From an uncultured Flavobacteriaceae bacterium (GTDB lineage: Bacteria; Bacteroidota; Bacteroidia; Flavobacteriales; Flavobacteriaceae), in assembly GCA_947497145.1 (NCBI GenBank), contig CANMFQ010000012.1, forward strand, positions 91,744 to 155,743: a stretch of 64,000 nt of DNA, written 5' to 3'. Positions 26,287 through 34,344 of the stretch are shown here, one piece after another. A model generated the notes under the pieces. That model ran no database searches. It was not told the origin of the DNA and saw nothing but the letters and a program-made list of their open reading frames with translations. Both the position numbers and the translations under genes were made by a program. Positions within the stretch are counted from its first letter, which is position 1. Every line of letters begins with the position of its first letter.

Positions 26287-27846
26287 ATGAAAAAAACACT
26301 GTTTGCTTTATTAGTTTTAACCTTGGGGTGCAACTCCTCTCAAAAAACAGCATCAGAATCTTCCACGACAAGCAATACTGCTAAAAATGCCACAAATTTT
26401 GCTGAGACAATAACAGAAGCAGAATTGAAAGAACATTTGTACGTTTATGCCTCTGATGAATTTGAAGGTAGAGACACTGGTTCAGAAGGACAAAAAAAAG
26501 CGGTAGCTTACTTAAAAGCTCACTATGAGAAATTAGGAATTCCGGCAGCAAAAAAAGATGGGGATTATTTTCAAAAAGTACCTATTGAAAGTATGAAAAC
26601 GCCAAATGGAACCATTACTGTTGGAGACAAAACCTATACAATAGGCACTGATTTTGTTAGTTTATCGGCCATGAATGCTGATTTTGATGAAATAGTGTAT
26701 GTAGGTTACGGTCTAGATGAAGAAACGTATTCTGATTATAAAGGACGAGATGTAAAAGGAAAATTAGTTTTAGTAAAAGCAGGAGAACCTAAAAATGCAG
26801 ATGGCACCTACAAATTGTCAGGAACTAACGAAAAAGCATTTTGGAACACTCCTTCGGACGCAATTGGCCTGAAAGCGAATATAGCCGAAGAAATGGGAGC
26901 TAAAGGCATGTTGTATTATGATGCTTCCTCGTACCCAGCATTTGTAAATTACTTTAACCGTTTGAAAGAAAACCAAAATGGGCAAATGAGTTTAAAATCG
27001 AAAAATCCAGTTTTTTTTAAGGGGTATGTGAACAGTATAATGGCCAAGGCCATACTTGAAAATATAGATACAAATACCACACCGCAAGTAATTTCAATAA
27101 AAATTGCATCTCGGGTGACCGCTTCTGAAAATGAAATTGATTCTGAAAACGTAGTTGCCCTATTAAAAGGTTCAGAAAAGCCCGATGAATATCTAATTAT
27201 TTCATCACATTTAGATCATATCGGCATTAATGAAGATGGTGCCATTAATAATGGTGCCGATGACGATGGCTCTGGTTCGGTTGCATTGCTTGAAATTGCT
27301 GAAGCTTTTAAAAAAGCTGCCGATGCGGGTGTAGGTCCTAAGCGATCTATTCTGTTTTTACATGTAACAGGAGAAGAAAAAGGTTTACTAGGTTCACAAT
27401 ATTATACTGACATGGACCCTATTGTGCCTTTAGAAAAGACAGTAGCAGATTTAAATATTGATATGATAGGTCGTATTAACCCTAAAAGAGAAGGTGATAG
27501 AAACTATGTTTACCTTATCGGATCAGATAAATTAAGCACCGATTTACATGAGCTTTCAGAAAAAGTAAATGAAAAATTTATGAATATTGAACTTGATTAC
27601 ACCTACAATGATGAAAACGATCCTAATCGTTTTTACTACAGAAGTGATCACTACAATTTTGCCAAAAACAATATTCCGGTTATTTTCTATTTTAATGGTA
27701 CTCATGAAGATTATCACAGACCAGGTGACACCCCTGACAAAATTAATTATGATCTTTTAGAAAATAGAACACGACTCATTTTTTACACGGCTTGGGAAAT
27801 TGCAAACCGTGACCAACGCGTGATTGTTGACAAACCAACTAATTAG
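26287..27846 (+). CDS. M28 family zinc peptidase lipoprotein with PA domain
   Basis: 519 aa from the ATG at 26287, which gives a clean lipoprotein signal (KKTLFALLVLTLGC, Cys15); an in-frame ATG at 26200 would add 29 residues before it. A PA-type insert spans about 110-250 (VGYGLDEETYSDYKGRDVKGK). The M28 catalytic domain follows: ISSHLDHIG (zinc His/Asp), NNGADDDGSGSVALLEIA (bridging Asp), VTGEEKGLLGS (catalytic Glu and zinc Glu), NIDMIGR, and YRSDHYNF (zinc His). It is a periplasmic aminopeptidase; a peptide-processing role beside the hydroxyproline operon is possible but unproven. Confidence 0.9.
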   Translation: MKKTLFALLVLTLGCNSSQKTASESSTTSNTAKNATNFAETITEAELKEHLYVYASDEFEGRDTGSEGQKKAVAYLKAHYEKLGIPAAKKDGDYFQKVPIESMKTPNGTITVGDKTYTIGTDFVSLSAMNADFDEIVYVGYGLDEETYSDYKGRDVKGKLVLVKAGEPKNADGTYKLSGTNEKAFWNTPSDAIGLKANIAEEMGAKGMLYYDASSYPAFVNYFNRLKENQNGQMSLKSKNPVFFKGYVNSIMAKAILENIDTNTTPQVISIKIASRVTASENEIDSENVVALLKGSEKPDEYLIISSHLDHIGINEDGAINNGADDDGSGSVALLEIAEAFKKAADAGVGPKRSILFLHVTGEEKGLLGSQYYTDMDPIVPLEKTVADLNIDMIGRINPKREGDRNYVYLIGSDKLSTDLHELSEKVNEKFMNIELDYTYNDENDPNRFYYRSDHYNFAKNNIPVIFYFNGTHEDYHRPGDTPDKINYDLLENRTRLIFYTAWEIANRDQRVIVDKPTN

Positions 27847-27936
27847 AGCATACTTAGTCTGTTACTAAGTTGGTTTTACTCCAACTTTTAAAATCGCTTT
27901 ATAACACTATATATTTCACATTATTGCCTTTAAAAA

Positions 27937-27972
27937 CATTCCTAACTATTTGATAGTTAGGAATGTTTTTTT
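27937..27972 (+). terminator. Rho-independent terminator after the M28 peptidase gene
   Basis: CATTCCTAACTAT and ATAGTTAGGAATG form a 13-bp perfect stem around a three-base loop (TTG), followed by a run of seven T. It lies 90 bp after the stop codon. Confidence 0.9.
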
Positions 27973-28444
27973 GTCAAAATAAGATTTTCACCTTTATCCT
28001 ACTCACAGCTCCCCAAGGGTTTTAGCATAACCATATAGCGCATAAAAATAGTGACAGACAATGAAGAACTAGGTTTTTACAAATGAGTAAAAAAAATAGA
28101 ACGAAGTTTGCAGTAGCTATGCAGGGTTGTTATTACTTATATAAACAATAACTTCCAGATATGCCTTAAAACGGTATTGAAATGAATTGTTTTCTTAATT
28201 TCAATATTGAAATAAAATTAAAATGACATAAGATTGGGGGGTATTGAATACAACAATACAAAAAATATTTCTTATTTATCTCAGTATTAATGCTGAGCAT
28301 AAATTTTCATAAAAATACATCTTTTACTTACATTATAATGTTATTTTATATTCAATTTACTAACGATAAAAATTACAGATAGCAGAATTACTTTATTATT
28401 TTTTAAAAATATTTCTATATATTTACCCACATCCTCGATTAAAA
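27973..28444. other. Long AT-rich leader of the ECF sigma locus
   Basis: A 470-bp gene-free stretch. It holds a perfect 16-bp palindrome ATTTCAATATTGAAAT at 28198-28213, a possible operator. A near-consensus -7 (TATATTTA) lies just before the sigma gene. I see no coding remnant. A small RNA or long 5' UTR cannot be excluded from sequence alone. Confidence 0.35.
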
Positions 28445-29029
28445 ATGAACGAAGCTTCTGAAAAGATATTATGGAATTTATTTGTAGAAGGCGACCTCAA
28501 AGCATTTTCTTCCTTATTTAAAAACTACTACCCTCAGTTACATAATTACGGTTTAAAAATTTCTGCCAACGCAACACTTACTGAAGATTGCTTACAAAGT
28601 TTTTTTGTTTACCTCCACAAGAATAGAAAAAACTTAGGAGATATAAAGCACATTAAGTCGTATTTGTTTATCTCCTTTAGAAGAGCATTGTTGAAGAATT
28701 TAAAAAAAGAACGCGTATTTACATCTTATGATGAAGATACTCTTTTTGAAAAAGCACCGGTTTTTGAATTTTCAAAAGAAGAACTACTAATACAACAAGA
28801 GTTTTCAAATATAAGAACTGCAACTTTATCAAAATTGTTAAATAACTTGTCAGTTAGAGAGCGAGAAGTTATCTATTTGAAATACTACAGCGACCTTTCA
28901 ACACGCGAAATTGCTGAAGTTATGGATATTAGTTATCAAAGTGTATTGAACACACTTCAAAAGGCATTCAATAAACTACGAAATAGGATTGAAAACGGTC
29001 AAATAAGGCAAGTTTTTCAAAAAAGTTAA
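28445..29029 (+). CDS. ECF RNA polymerase sigma factor (FecI-like)
   Basis: 194 aa, sigma-70 ECF type. Region 2 (about 22-85) includes FSSLFKNYYPQLHNYG and LTEDCLQSFFVYLHKNR. Region 4 (about 130-180) includes LNNLSVREREVIYLKYYSDLSTREIAEVM and the recognition helix YQSVLNTLQKAFNKLR. In Bacteroidota such factors are held by a FecR anti-sigma protein and released when a TonB-dependent receptor binds its ligand. It is followed 65 bp later by a FecR gene. It is the only sigma gene for the two FecR-receptor pairs downstream. Confidence 0.92.
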   Translation: MNEASEKILWNLFVEGDLKAFSSLFKNYYPQLHNYGLKISANATLTEDCLQSFFVYLHKNRKNLGDIKHIKSYLFISFRRALLKNLKKERVFTSYDEDTLFEKAPVFEFSKEELLIQQEFSNIRTATLSKLLNNLSVREREVIYLKYYSDLSTREIAEVMDISYQSVLNTLQKAFNKLRNRIENGQIRQVFQKS

Positions 29030-29094
29030 AATTTCTTTAAAAAAATAGGGTATGCTTTCAAAGTGAAGGTCTCTTTACTTATGAAGTGCATAAT

Positions 29095-30105
29095 ATGAAC
29101 AAGAAAAATAGATTCCTTTTTGAGCGTTTTTTAAATGATTCTTCATTTAAAAATTGGGCGAATAATCGTAATCAGAATGACATCGCATTCTGGGATGCGT
29201 GGATTCGTAATAATCCTGAAAATATTGCCCTTGTATACAATGCCAAGGCAGTCATAACAGGTATTACTTTCAACAAAACCTTATTGCCAGAAGAGTTAAT
29301 TGCTATGCATTTAGATGCTGTTTTGAATCGTATTACGGCAGAAGAGAAGAATACTATTTTCACAAAAAGCACTTCAATTTCGCCGTTTAAAAAATATATG
29401 GCAACAGCAGCTGTAGGGCTTCTTTTTATACTAGTAGGCAGTTTGTTTTTTGCTGAACCATCACATATTACACATAAAACAAGTTTTGGTGAAATTATCG
29501 ATTTAAAACTCCCTGATGGTTCTTCTGTTGTACTCAATGGAAATTCAGAAATATCATACGACAAGAAAAATCCCAGAAACATCAGTCTTAATGGACAGGC
29601 TTATTTTAAGGTACAATCTATTCCGGCAACAAAGGCCAAATTTTGGGTAAACACAAATGACCTTCAAGTAAGTGTGTATGGCACGCAATTTCATGTAAAT
29701 ACGAGAGAGCAAAAAACCGACGTAGTTCTTGATGAAGGTTCCGTTTATTTGCTATTAAAAAATGGCACCACCAAAGAAATGAAGCCCGGTGAGTATGTTT
29801 CATTTTCAAAAGACAATAACACCCTTACACACAAAAAAGTATCAGAAGAATCACCTTATTCATTATGGAGAAAAGGCACTTATGTATTTAACAACGTCAC
29901 CTTAAAAGAAGTGTTGAAAAATGTTGAAAATGCCTATGGAATTACCGTAGAATTTATGGATAAGAATTTAGAATCTCAATTATTAACCGGGGGCATACCC
30001 AATCAAAATCTTAAAATTTGTTTGTCGGCAATTGAAAAATCGACAGGAACTCAAATTGTCAAAAAAGACAATAAATTATTAATATTTAAAAACTCAAATA
30101 ACTAA
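29095..30105 (+). CDS. FecR family anti-sigma factor (copy 1)
   Basis: 336 aa from the ATG at 29095 (GTG at 29086 less likely). The N-terminal cytoplasmic sigma-binding part begins NRFLFERFLNDSSFKNWANN. One membrane helix follows at about residues 100-120 (YMATAAVGLLFILVGSLFF). The periplasmic FecR domain (IIDLKLPDGSSVVLNGNSEI, VYGTQFHVNTRE, VVLDEGSVYL) precedes a C-terminal DUF4974-type domain (YVFNNVTLKEVLKNVENAY) that contacts the receptor's signalling domain. The tight gap (10 bp) to the receptor gene marks an operon. Confidence 0.92.
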   Translation: MNKKNRFLFERFLNDSSFKNWANNRNQNDIAFWDAWIRNNPENIALVYNAKAVITGITFNKTLLPEELIAMHLDAVLNRITAEEKNTIFTKSTSISPFKKYMATAAVGLLFILVGSLFFAEPSHITHKTSFGEIIDLKLPDGSSVVLNGNSEISYDKKNPRNISLNGQAYFKVQSIPATKAKFWVNTNDLQVSVYGTQFHVNTREQKTDVVLDEGSVYLLLKNGTTKEMKPGEYVSFSKDNNTLTHKKVSEESPYSLWRKGTYVFNNVTLKEVLKNVENAYGITVEFMDKNLESQLLTGGIPNQNLKICLSAIEKSTGTQIVKKDNKLLIFKNSNN

Positions 30106-30115
30106 AATCAACATT

Positions 30116-32962
30116 ATGAAGAGAACAAACAATGTAAAAATGCTGTTTTTGACATTCCTTTCTGTAGGAATGATCAATACCCACGCAGCAGAAAAAGCGA
30201 AAACTACGGAGGCAACGAATTTTGACCTTGCAATCGTTCAAAGCACCGTAACAGGAAATGTTACTGATCAAGATGGAAATCCTCTTCCAGGAGTTAACAT
30301 CGTAGAAAAAGGTACTTCAAACGGCACCACAACAGACTTTGATGGTAATTATGAAATTACAGCAGGTAGCGACGCTACATTGGTTTTTAGCTACATAGGG
30401 TTTGCTAAGGTAGAAGAAAAAGTAGCAGGCAGATCAGTAGTAAACGCAAAACTTTCTGAAGGTGTGCAATTGCAAGAATTTATAGCTGTAGGTTCAAGAA
30501 CCGCTCCACGTAGTAATACAGACACCCCTTTACCTGTTGACGTTGTTGGCGTAAAGGAATTAACCTCTACCGGGCAAGCCACTTTCGACAAGGCGTTACA
30601 GTACAGAATTCCATCTTTTAACACGGTACAAACGCCTGTAAATGATGCTACTTCTTTATTAGATCCGTACGAGATTCGTAATATGGGTCCGAGTAGAACG
30701 CTAATCTTGATTAATGGCAAACGTAAAAATTTAAGTGCCCTTTTATATACACAAACCTCACCGGGTCGTGGTGAAACTGGTGCTGATATTTCTGCAATTC
30801 CAACTGATGCCATCAAAAGAGTTGAAATTCTTCGTGATGGTGCTTCTGCACAATACGGTTCTGATGCCATTGCCGGTGTAATGAACATCATTTTAAAAGA
30901 CTCACCAAACGAAGGTTCTGCAACAATAAGAACAGGTATTACTTCAGAAGGTGATGGCGAAATGTTTGGTGTTGCTGTAAACAATGGTTCTACTATTGGT
31001 GACGACAAAGGTTTTGTAAATTATACTGTTGATTTATCAAAAGTGAATTTATCAAATAGACCTGGTACTGTTGATGCTGCTGGTGAAGCTGCCGATTTTG
31101 GCGCTGATATTGCTGATGTTCAATCATTTTTATCAAGAAGACCAGATGCAGGTAATATTAATGGTTCTCCTGAAACTGCAGCAGCTAAATTTTCTGCAAA
31201 TTTCGGATACGAATTGAGTGATAACACCTCTTTATATGGTAATGCTGCATATGTTTATAAAGCGGTAAACAGTTTTGCAAATTACAGAACTCCATATTGG
31301 AGAACAGTGGAAGATTTTCCATACTTAGCAGATTTTTTCCCTGGAAACAATCCAAATACTCGTAATGGTTATGATGGTTACGTTCCTACGTTTGAAGGCT
31401 TGTTAAGTGATTATAATGGTACTGTAGGTTTTAAAAGTACCATTAACGATTGGAATGTTGATGCTAGTTTCACTACTGGTGGAAACTTACAAACCTATAA
31501 GGTAAATAACTCTCACAATAGAAATGTTGTATATTCTCCTTCAACTTGGGTAGATGCTAACAATAATGGAACTGTTGACGATGGTGAAATTACCGAAGGT
31601 TCTCAATTGTACAGAGAAAACAGCCAGCAATCATTTGATCCAGGAGGGACTAAATTCACCCATAACGTTGGAAACATCGATATTTCAAGAATACTTTCAG
31701 ACAAAATAAGTATTGGTGTTGGTGCAGAGTTTAGAACGGAGACTTTTGAAATAATAGAAGGTGAGTTAGCTTCTTATGACGGGGGTGGTGCCGATTCTTT
31801 TGCAGGTGCTTCGCCTCAAAACTCAGGCAAATTTAACCGTTACAATATTGGTGGTTACTTAAGTTTAGATTATGATGTTAGTGACGCATTTTTGTTAAGT
31901 GGTACCATTAGAACAGAAAACTATTCTGATTTTGGTAATGCGTTTGTTTACAAATTTAGTTCACGTTACAAGGTAAGTGACGCTTTTACTTTAAGAGGTT
32001 CACTTTCTTCTGGCTTTAGAGCACCTACCCTACACCAAATATACACGCAAAAAGCACAATATAGCTTTGTTCCTGGGCAAGGAATTCAAGTTGGTGGTTT
32101 AATCAACAACGTATCTACACAAGCAAAATTATTAGGTATAGATCAGTTAGATGCTGAAACGTCAACTAACTTTACTATCGGCGTTGGTGGTAAAATAAAT
32201 AAATTTAGCTATACTTTTGACTACTATAATATAGCTGTAAAAGACAGAATTGTACTTGGTACAGAAATTGGAGCTAGTGGTGATGCAAACAACCCATTAG
32301 ATATCCTTTTAGCAAATAATAATTTGAGTGATGTTAGTTTCTTCTCTAATGCTATCGACACAAAAACATCAGGTATTGATGTTGTTCTTGGATACAGAGG
32401 CATTGAATTAGGGCAAGGGAAATTAGGATTAAATTTATCAGGAAACTATACCATTCAAAACGAGCTTGATGGTGAAGTACATGATATTGATCTTGTAAAA
32501 AACTCTGGACAATCTGTTTTTAACGATACGCAAAGTGCATTGTTATTCACTTCACGTCCAAAAACAAAATGGATTTTAGGTGCAAACTATGATATCAATA
32601 AATTTGGTTTCTCTTTAAACAATACGTTATTTGGAAAGACTACTTTCCAGCAACAAGGTTTGGATGAAAACTTATATACAGAATTCACTCCTAAGGTGGT
32701 TACTGATTTAGGTATCAACTATAGCGCTACAGATAAATTGACTATTGCACTAAACATCAATAACCTATTGAATGTTTTACCAGAGTGGAACTTTAAATCT
32801 AAAAACGCTGCTGGAGATGCTATTTTAGCTGACGCTGCTCAGCTTAAAAATCAATCAAACCTAATTACCTTCAACCAAAGGTATTCACAAATGACTTATG
32901 ATGGTTATCATTTTAGCCAATTAGGTACGATGTTTAACCTTTCACTTAATTACAAATTTTAA
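30116..32962 (+). CDS. TonB-dependent outer membrane receptor with carboxypeptidase-regulatory-like N-terminus (copy 1)
   Basis: 948 aa. A signal peptide (about 1-25) is followed by a CarboxypepD_reg-like domain at about 45-120 (GNVTDQDGNPLPGVNIVEKG, TDFDGNYEI). The plug, about 130-265, has GKRKNLSALL, GADISAIPTDAIKRVEILRD and GASAQYGSDAIAGVMNI. A 22-strand beta barrel follows, with NYSDFGNAFVYKFSSRYKVS and RGSLSSGFRAPTLHQIY, ending in a C-terminal aromatic (LSLNYKF). It imports a ligand across the outer membrane using TonB energy. There is no STN domain and no SusD partner. Ligand unknown. Confidence 0.92.
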   Translation: MKRTNNVKMLFLTFLSVGMINTHAAEKAKTTEATNFDLAIVQSTVTGNVTDQDGNPLPGVNIVEKGTSNGTTTDFDGNYEITAGSDATLVFSYIGFAKVEEKVAGRSVVNAKLSEGVQLQEFIAVGSRTAPRSNTDTPLPVDVVGVKELTSTGQATFDKALQYRIPSFNTVQTPVNDATSLLDPYEIRNMGPSRTLILINGKRKNLSALLYTQTSPGRGETGADISAIPTDAIKRVEILRDGASAQYGSDAIAGVMNIILKDSPNEGSATIRTGITSEGDGEMFGVAVNNGSTIGDDKGFVNYTVDLSKVNLSNRPGTVDAAGEAADFGADIADVQSFLSRRPDAGNINGSPETAAAKFSANFGYELSDNTSLYGNAAYVYKAVNSFANYRTPYWRTVEDFPYLADFFPGNNPNTRNGYDGYVPTFEGLLSDYNGTVGFKSTINDWNVDASFTTGGNLQTYKVNNSHNRNVVYSPSTWVDANNNGTVDDGEITEGSQLYRENSQQSFDPGGTKFTHNVGNIDISRILSDKISIGVGAEFRTETFEIIEGELASYDGGGADSFAGASPQNSGKFNRYNIGGYLSLDYDVSDAFLLSGTIRTENYSDFGNAFVYKFSSRYKVSDAFTLRGSLSSGFRAPTLHQIYTQKAQYSFVPGQGIQVGGLINNVSTQAKLLGIDQLDAETSTNFTIGVGGKINKFSYTFDYYNIAVKDRIVLGTEIGASGDANNPLDILLANNNLSDVSFFSNAIDTKTSGIDVVLGYRGIELGQGKLGLNLSGNYTIQNELDGEVHDIDLVKNSGQSVFNDTQSALLFTSRPKTKWILGANYDINKFGFSLNNTLFGKTTFQQQGLDENLYTEFTPKVVTDLGINYSATDKLTIALNINNLLNVLPEWNFKSKNAAGDAILADAAQLKNQSNLITFNQRYSQMTYDGYHFSQLGTMFNLSLNYKF

Positions 32963-32990
32963 GTTTGAGTTTTTTTATTAGCTTGAAAAG

Positions 32991-33018
32991 GCTGCTCAGC
33001 AATGAGCAGCTTTTTTTA
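32991..33018 (+). terminator. Rho-independent terminator after TonB receptor 1
   Basis: GCTGCTCA-GCAA-TGAGCAGC makes a perfect 8-bp stem with a GNRA-type tetraloop followed by eight T. It separates the first FecR-receptor unit from the second, so unit 2 needs its own promoter or readthrough. Confidence 0.9.
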
Positions 33019-33330
33019 TTTATTATAACTTCGTTATCCTAGTCAAAAATTCTACCTTTAAAATTAGCTGCATACATTTGAAAAGCTGTTGAGGTAATAT
33101 ACTTTCTTTGTCCATTTAAAATGCTATCCTTTAAAATTATGTCAAAAAGTACCGCTACCCTATCGTATTTTTAGCGAACCAAATTGGCATCAACATATGA
33201 ATTTTCATTTTCGTACATTTACAGTCTAAAATAGAAATTTGAAAAAGTACGATTTCATTCAAGATACAATTGACTTAAAAAATACTATAACGAATGAAAA
33301 AAATTACTTTTCATTGTAATAATTAGTTAT
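33019..33330. other. Intergenic region between the two FecR-receptor units
   Basis: About 310 bp with no gene. On the minus strand at 33039-33170 there is a 43-codon stop-to-stop frame (VAVLFDIILKDSILN...) without a start codon, perhaps a scrap of a lost gene. No exact TAnnTTTG element precedes the second fecR gene; a TAGAAATTTG string at about 33231 is only a partial match. Confidence 0.35.
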
Positions 33331-34335
33331 ATGGCCAATGCTAACCAGTCCCTTTTAGAAAGTTTGTTGAACGATTCTTCATTTAAAAATTGGGTAAATA
33401 AAGATAATGAAAATGATGTTATTTTTTGGGAATCATGGCTTAAGAACAACCCTGATAAAATAACTATCGCGCATACTGCTAGGGATATTATTACCGGAAT
33501 TTCATTTACTCCTCCCTCCCTATCCGAGGAAAAAATACATAATGAATTGGAGGCCGTTTTAGGTCAAATTACATCGGAAGAAAACGAAAAAGATATTCCT
33601 ACAAAAATTATTACAATGCAGCAATTCAAAAAATATATGGCTGTAGCTGCGGTAAGTTTACTTTTTATTTTTCTTGGCAATCTATTTTTCAATAATTCAA
33701 CTCAAATCAGCCACAAAACAGCTTATGGAGAAATTATTGATTTAAAACTCTCAGATGGTACTACTGTTGTGCTTAACGGAAATTCAGAAATAAATTATGA
33801 TTCAAAAAACCCCAGAAACATTGAACTCATAGGAGAAGCTTATTTTAAGGTCACGTCCATTCCTTCAACAAAAGCAAAATTTTGGGTAAACACCAATGAT
33901 TTAAAAGTAACAGTTTACGGCACACAATTTCATGTCAGTACCCGAGAAGAAAAAACAGCTGTTGTGCTAGATGAAGGTACTATTCATTTGGTATTAAATG
34001 ATGGAAGTACTGCTGAAATGCAGCCAGGCGAATTTGTATCTTATTCAAAGAACGAAAATACCTTAACACGGACAAATGTAAGCGATAAAGAGCCGTTTGC
34101 CTTATGGCGAAAAGGCACTTATGTGTTCAATAATACTAGCCTACAAAATGTTTTGAAAAATATCGAAAAAACCTATGGAGTTGAAGTAAAATTTATAGAT
34201 AAAGGCATTGCGCATCAATTACTAACAGGTGGCATCCCCAATGAAAACCTTAAAATTTGTTTATCAGCAATTGAAAAATCTACTGGAATACGAATTGTAA
34301 AAAAAGGCAATAAATTATTAGTATATAAACACTAA
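33331..34335 (+). CDS. FecR family anti-sigma factor (copy 2)
   Basis: 334 aa, clearly a paralogue of the FecR at 29095-30105: shared LLNDSSFKNWVN start, same membrane helix position (YMAVAAVSLLFIFLGNLFF), and near-identical blocks such as TKAKFWVNTNDLKVTVYGTQFHV and GTYVFNN. The C-terminal DUF4974-type domain is kept. It lacks an adjacent sigma gene, so it presumably binds the same ECF factor or one encoded elsewhere. Its stop is immediately before the second receptor gene. Confidence 0.92.
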   Translation: MANANQSLLESLLNDSSFKNWVNKDNENDVIFWESWLKNNPDKITIAHTARDIITGISFTPPSLSEEKIHNELEAVLGQITSEENEKDIPTKIITMQQFKKYMAVAAVSLLFIFLGNLFFNNSTQISHKTAYGEIIDLKLSDGTTVVLNGNSEINYDSKNPRNIELIGEAYFKVTSIPSTKAKFWVNTNDLKVTVYGTQFHVSTREEKTAVVLDEGTIHLVLNDGSTAEMQPGEFVSYSKNENTLTRTNVSDKEPFALWRKGTYVFNNTSLQNVLKNIEKTYGVEVKFIDKGIAHQLLTGGIPNENLKICLSAIEKSTGIRIVKKGNKLLVYKH

Positions 34336-34344
34336 GTGAACTCC

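Noticed and set aside
30391..31008. 205-codon minus-strand frame inside receptor 1
   Set aside because: Antisense shadow of the TonB receptor plug; low-complexity Ser/Ala/Pro-rich product with no signal or domain.
33039..33170. 43-codon stop-to-stop minus-strand frame between the FecR-receptor units
   Set aside because: No start codon and no recognisable family; chance cannot be excluded.
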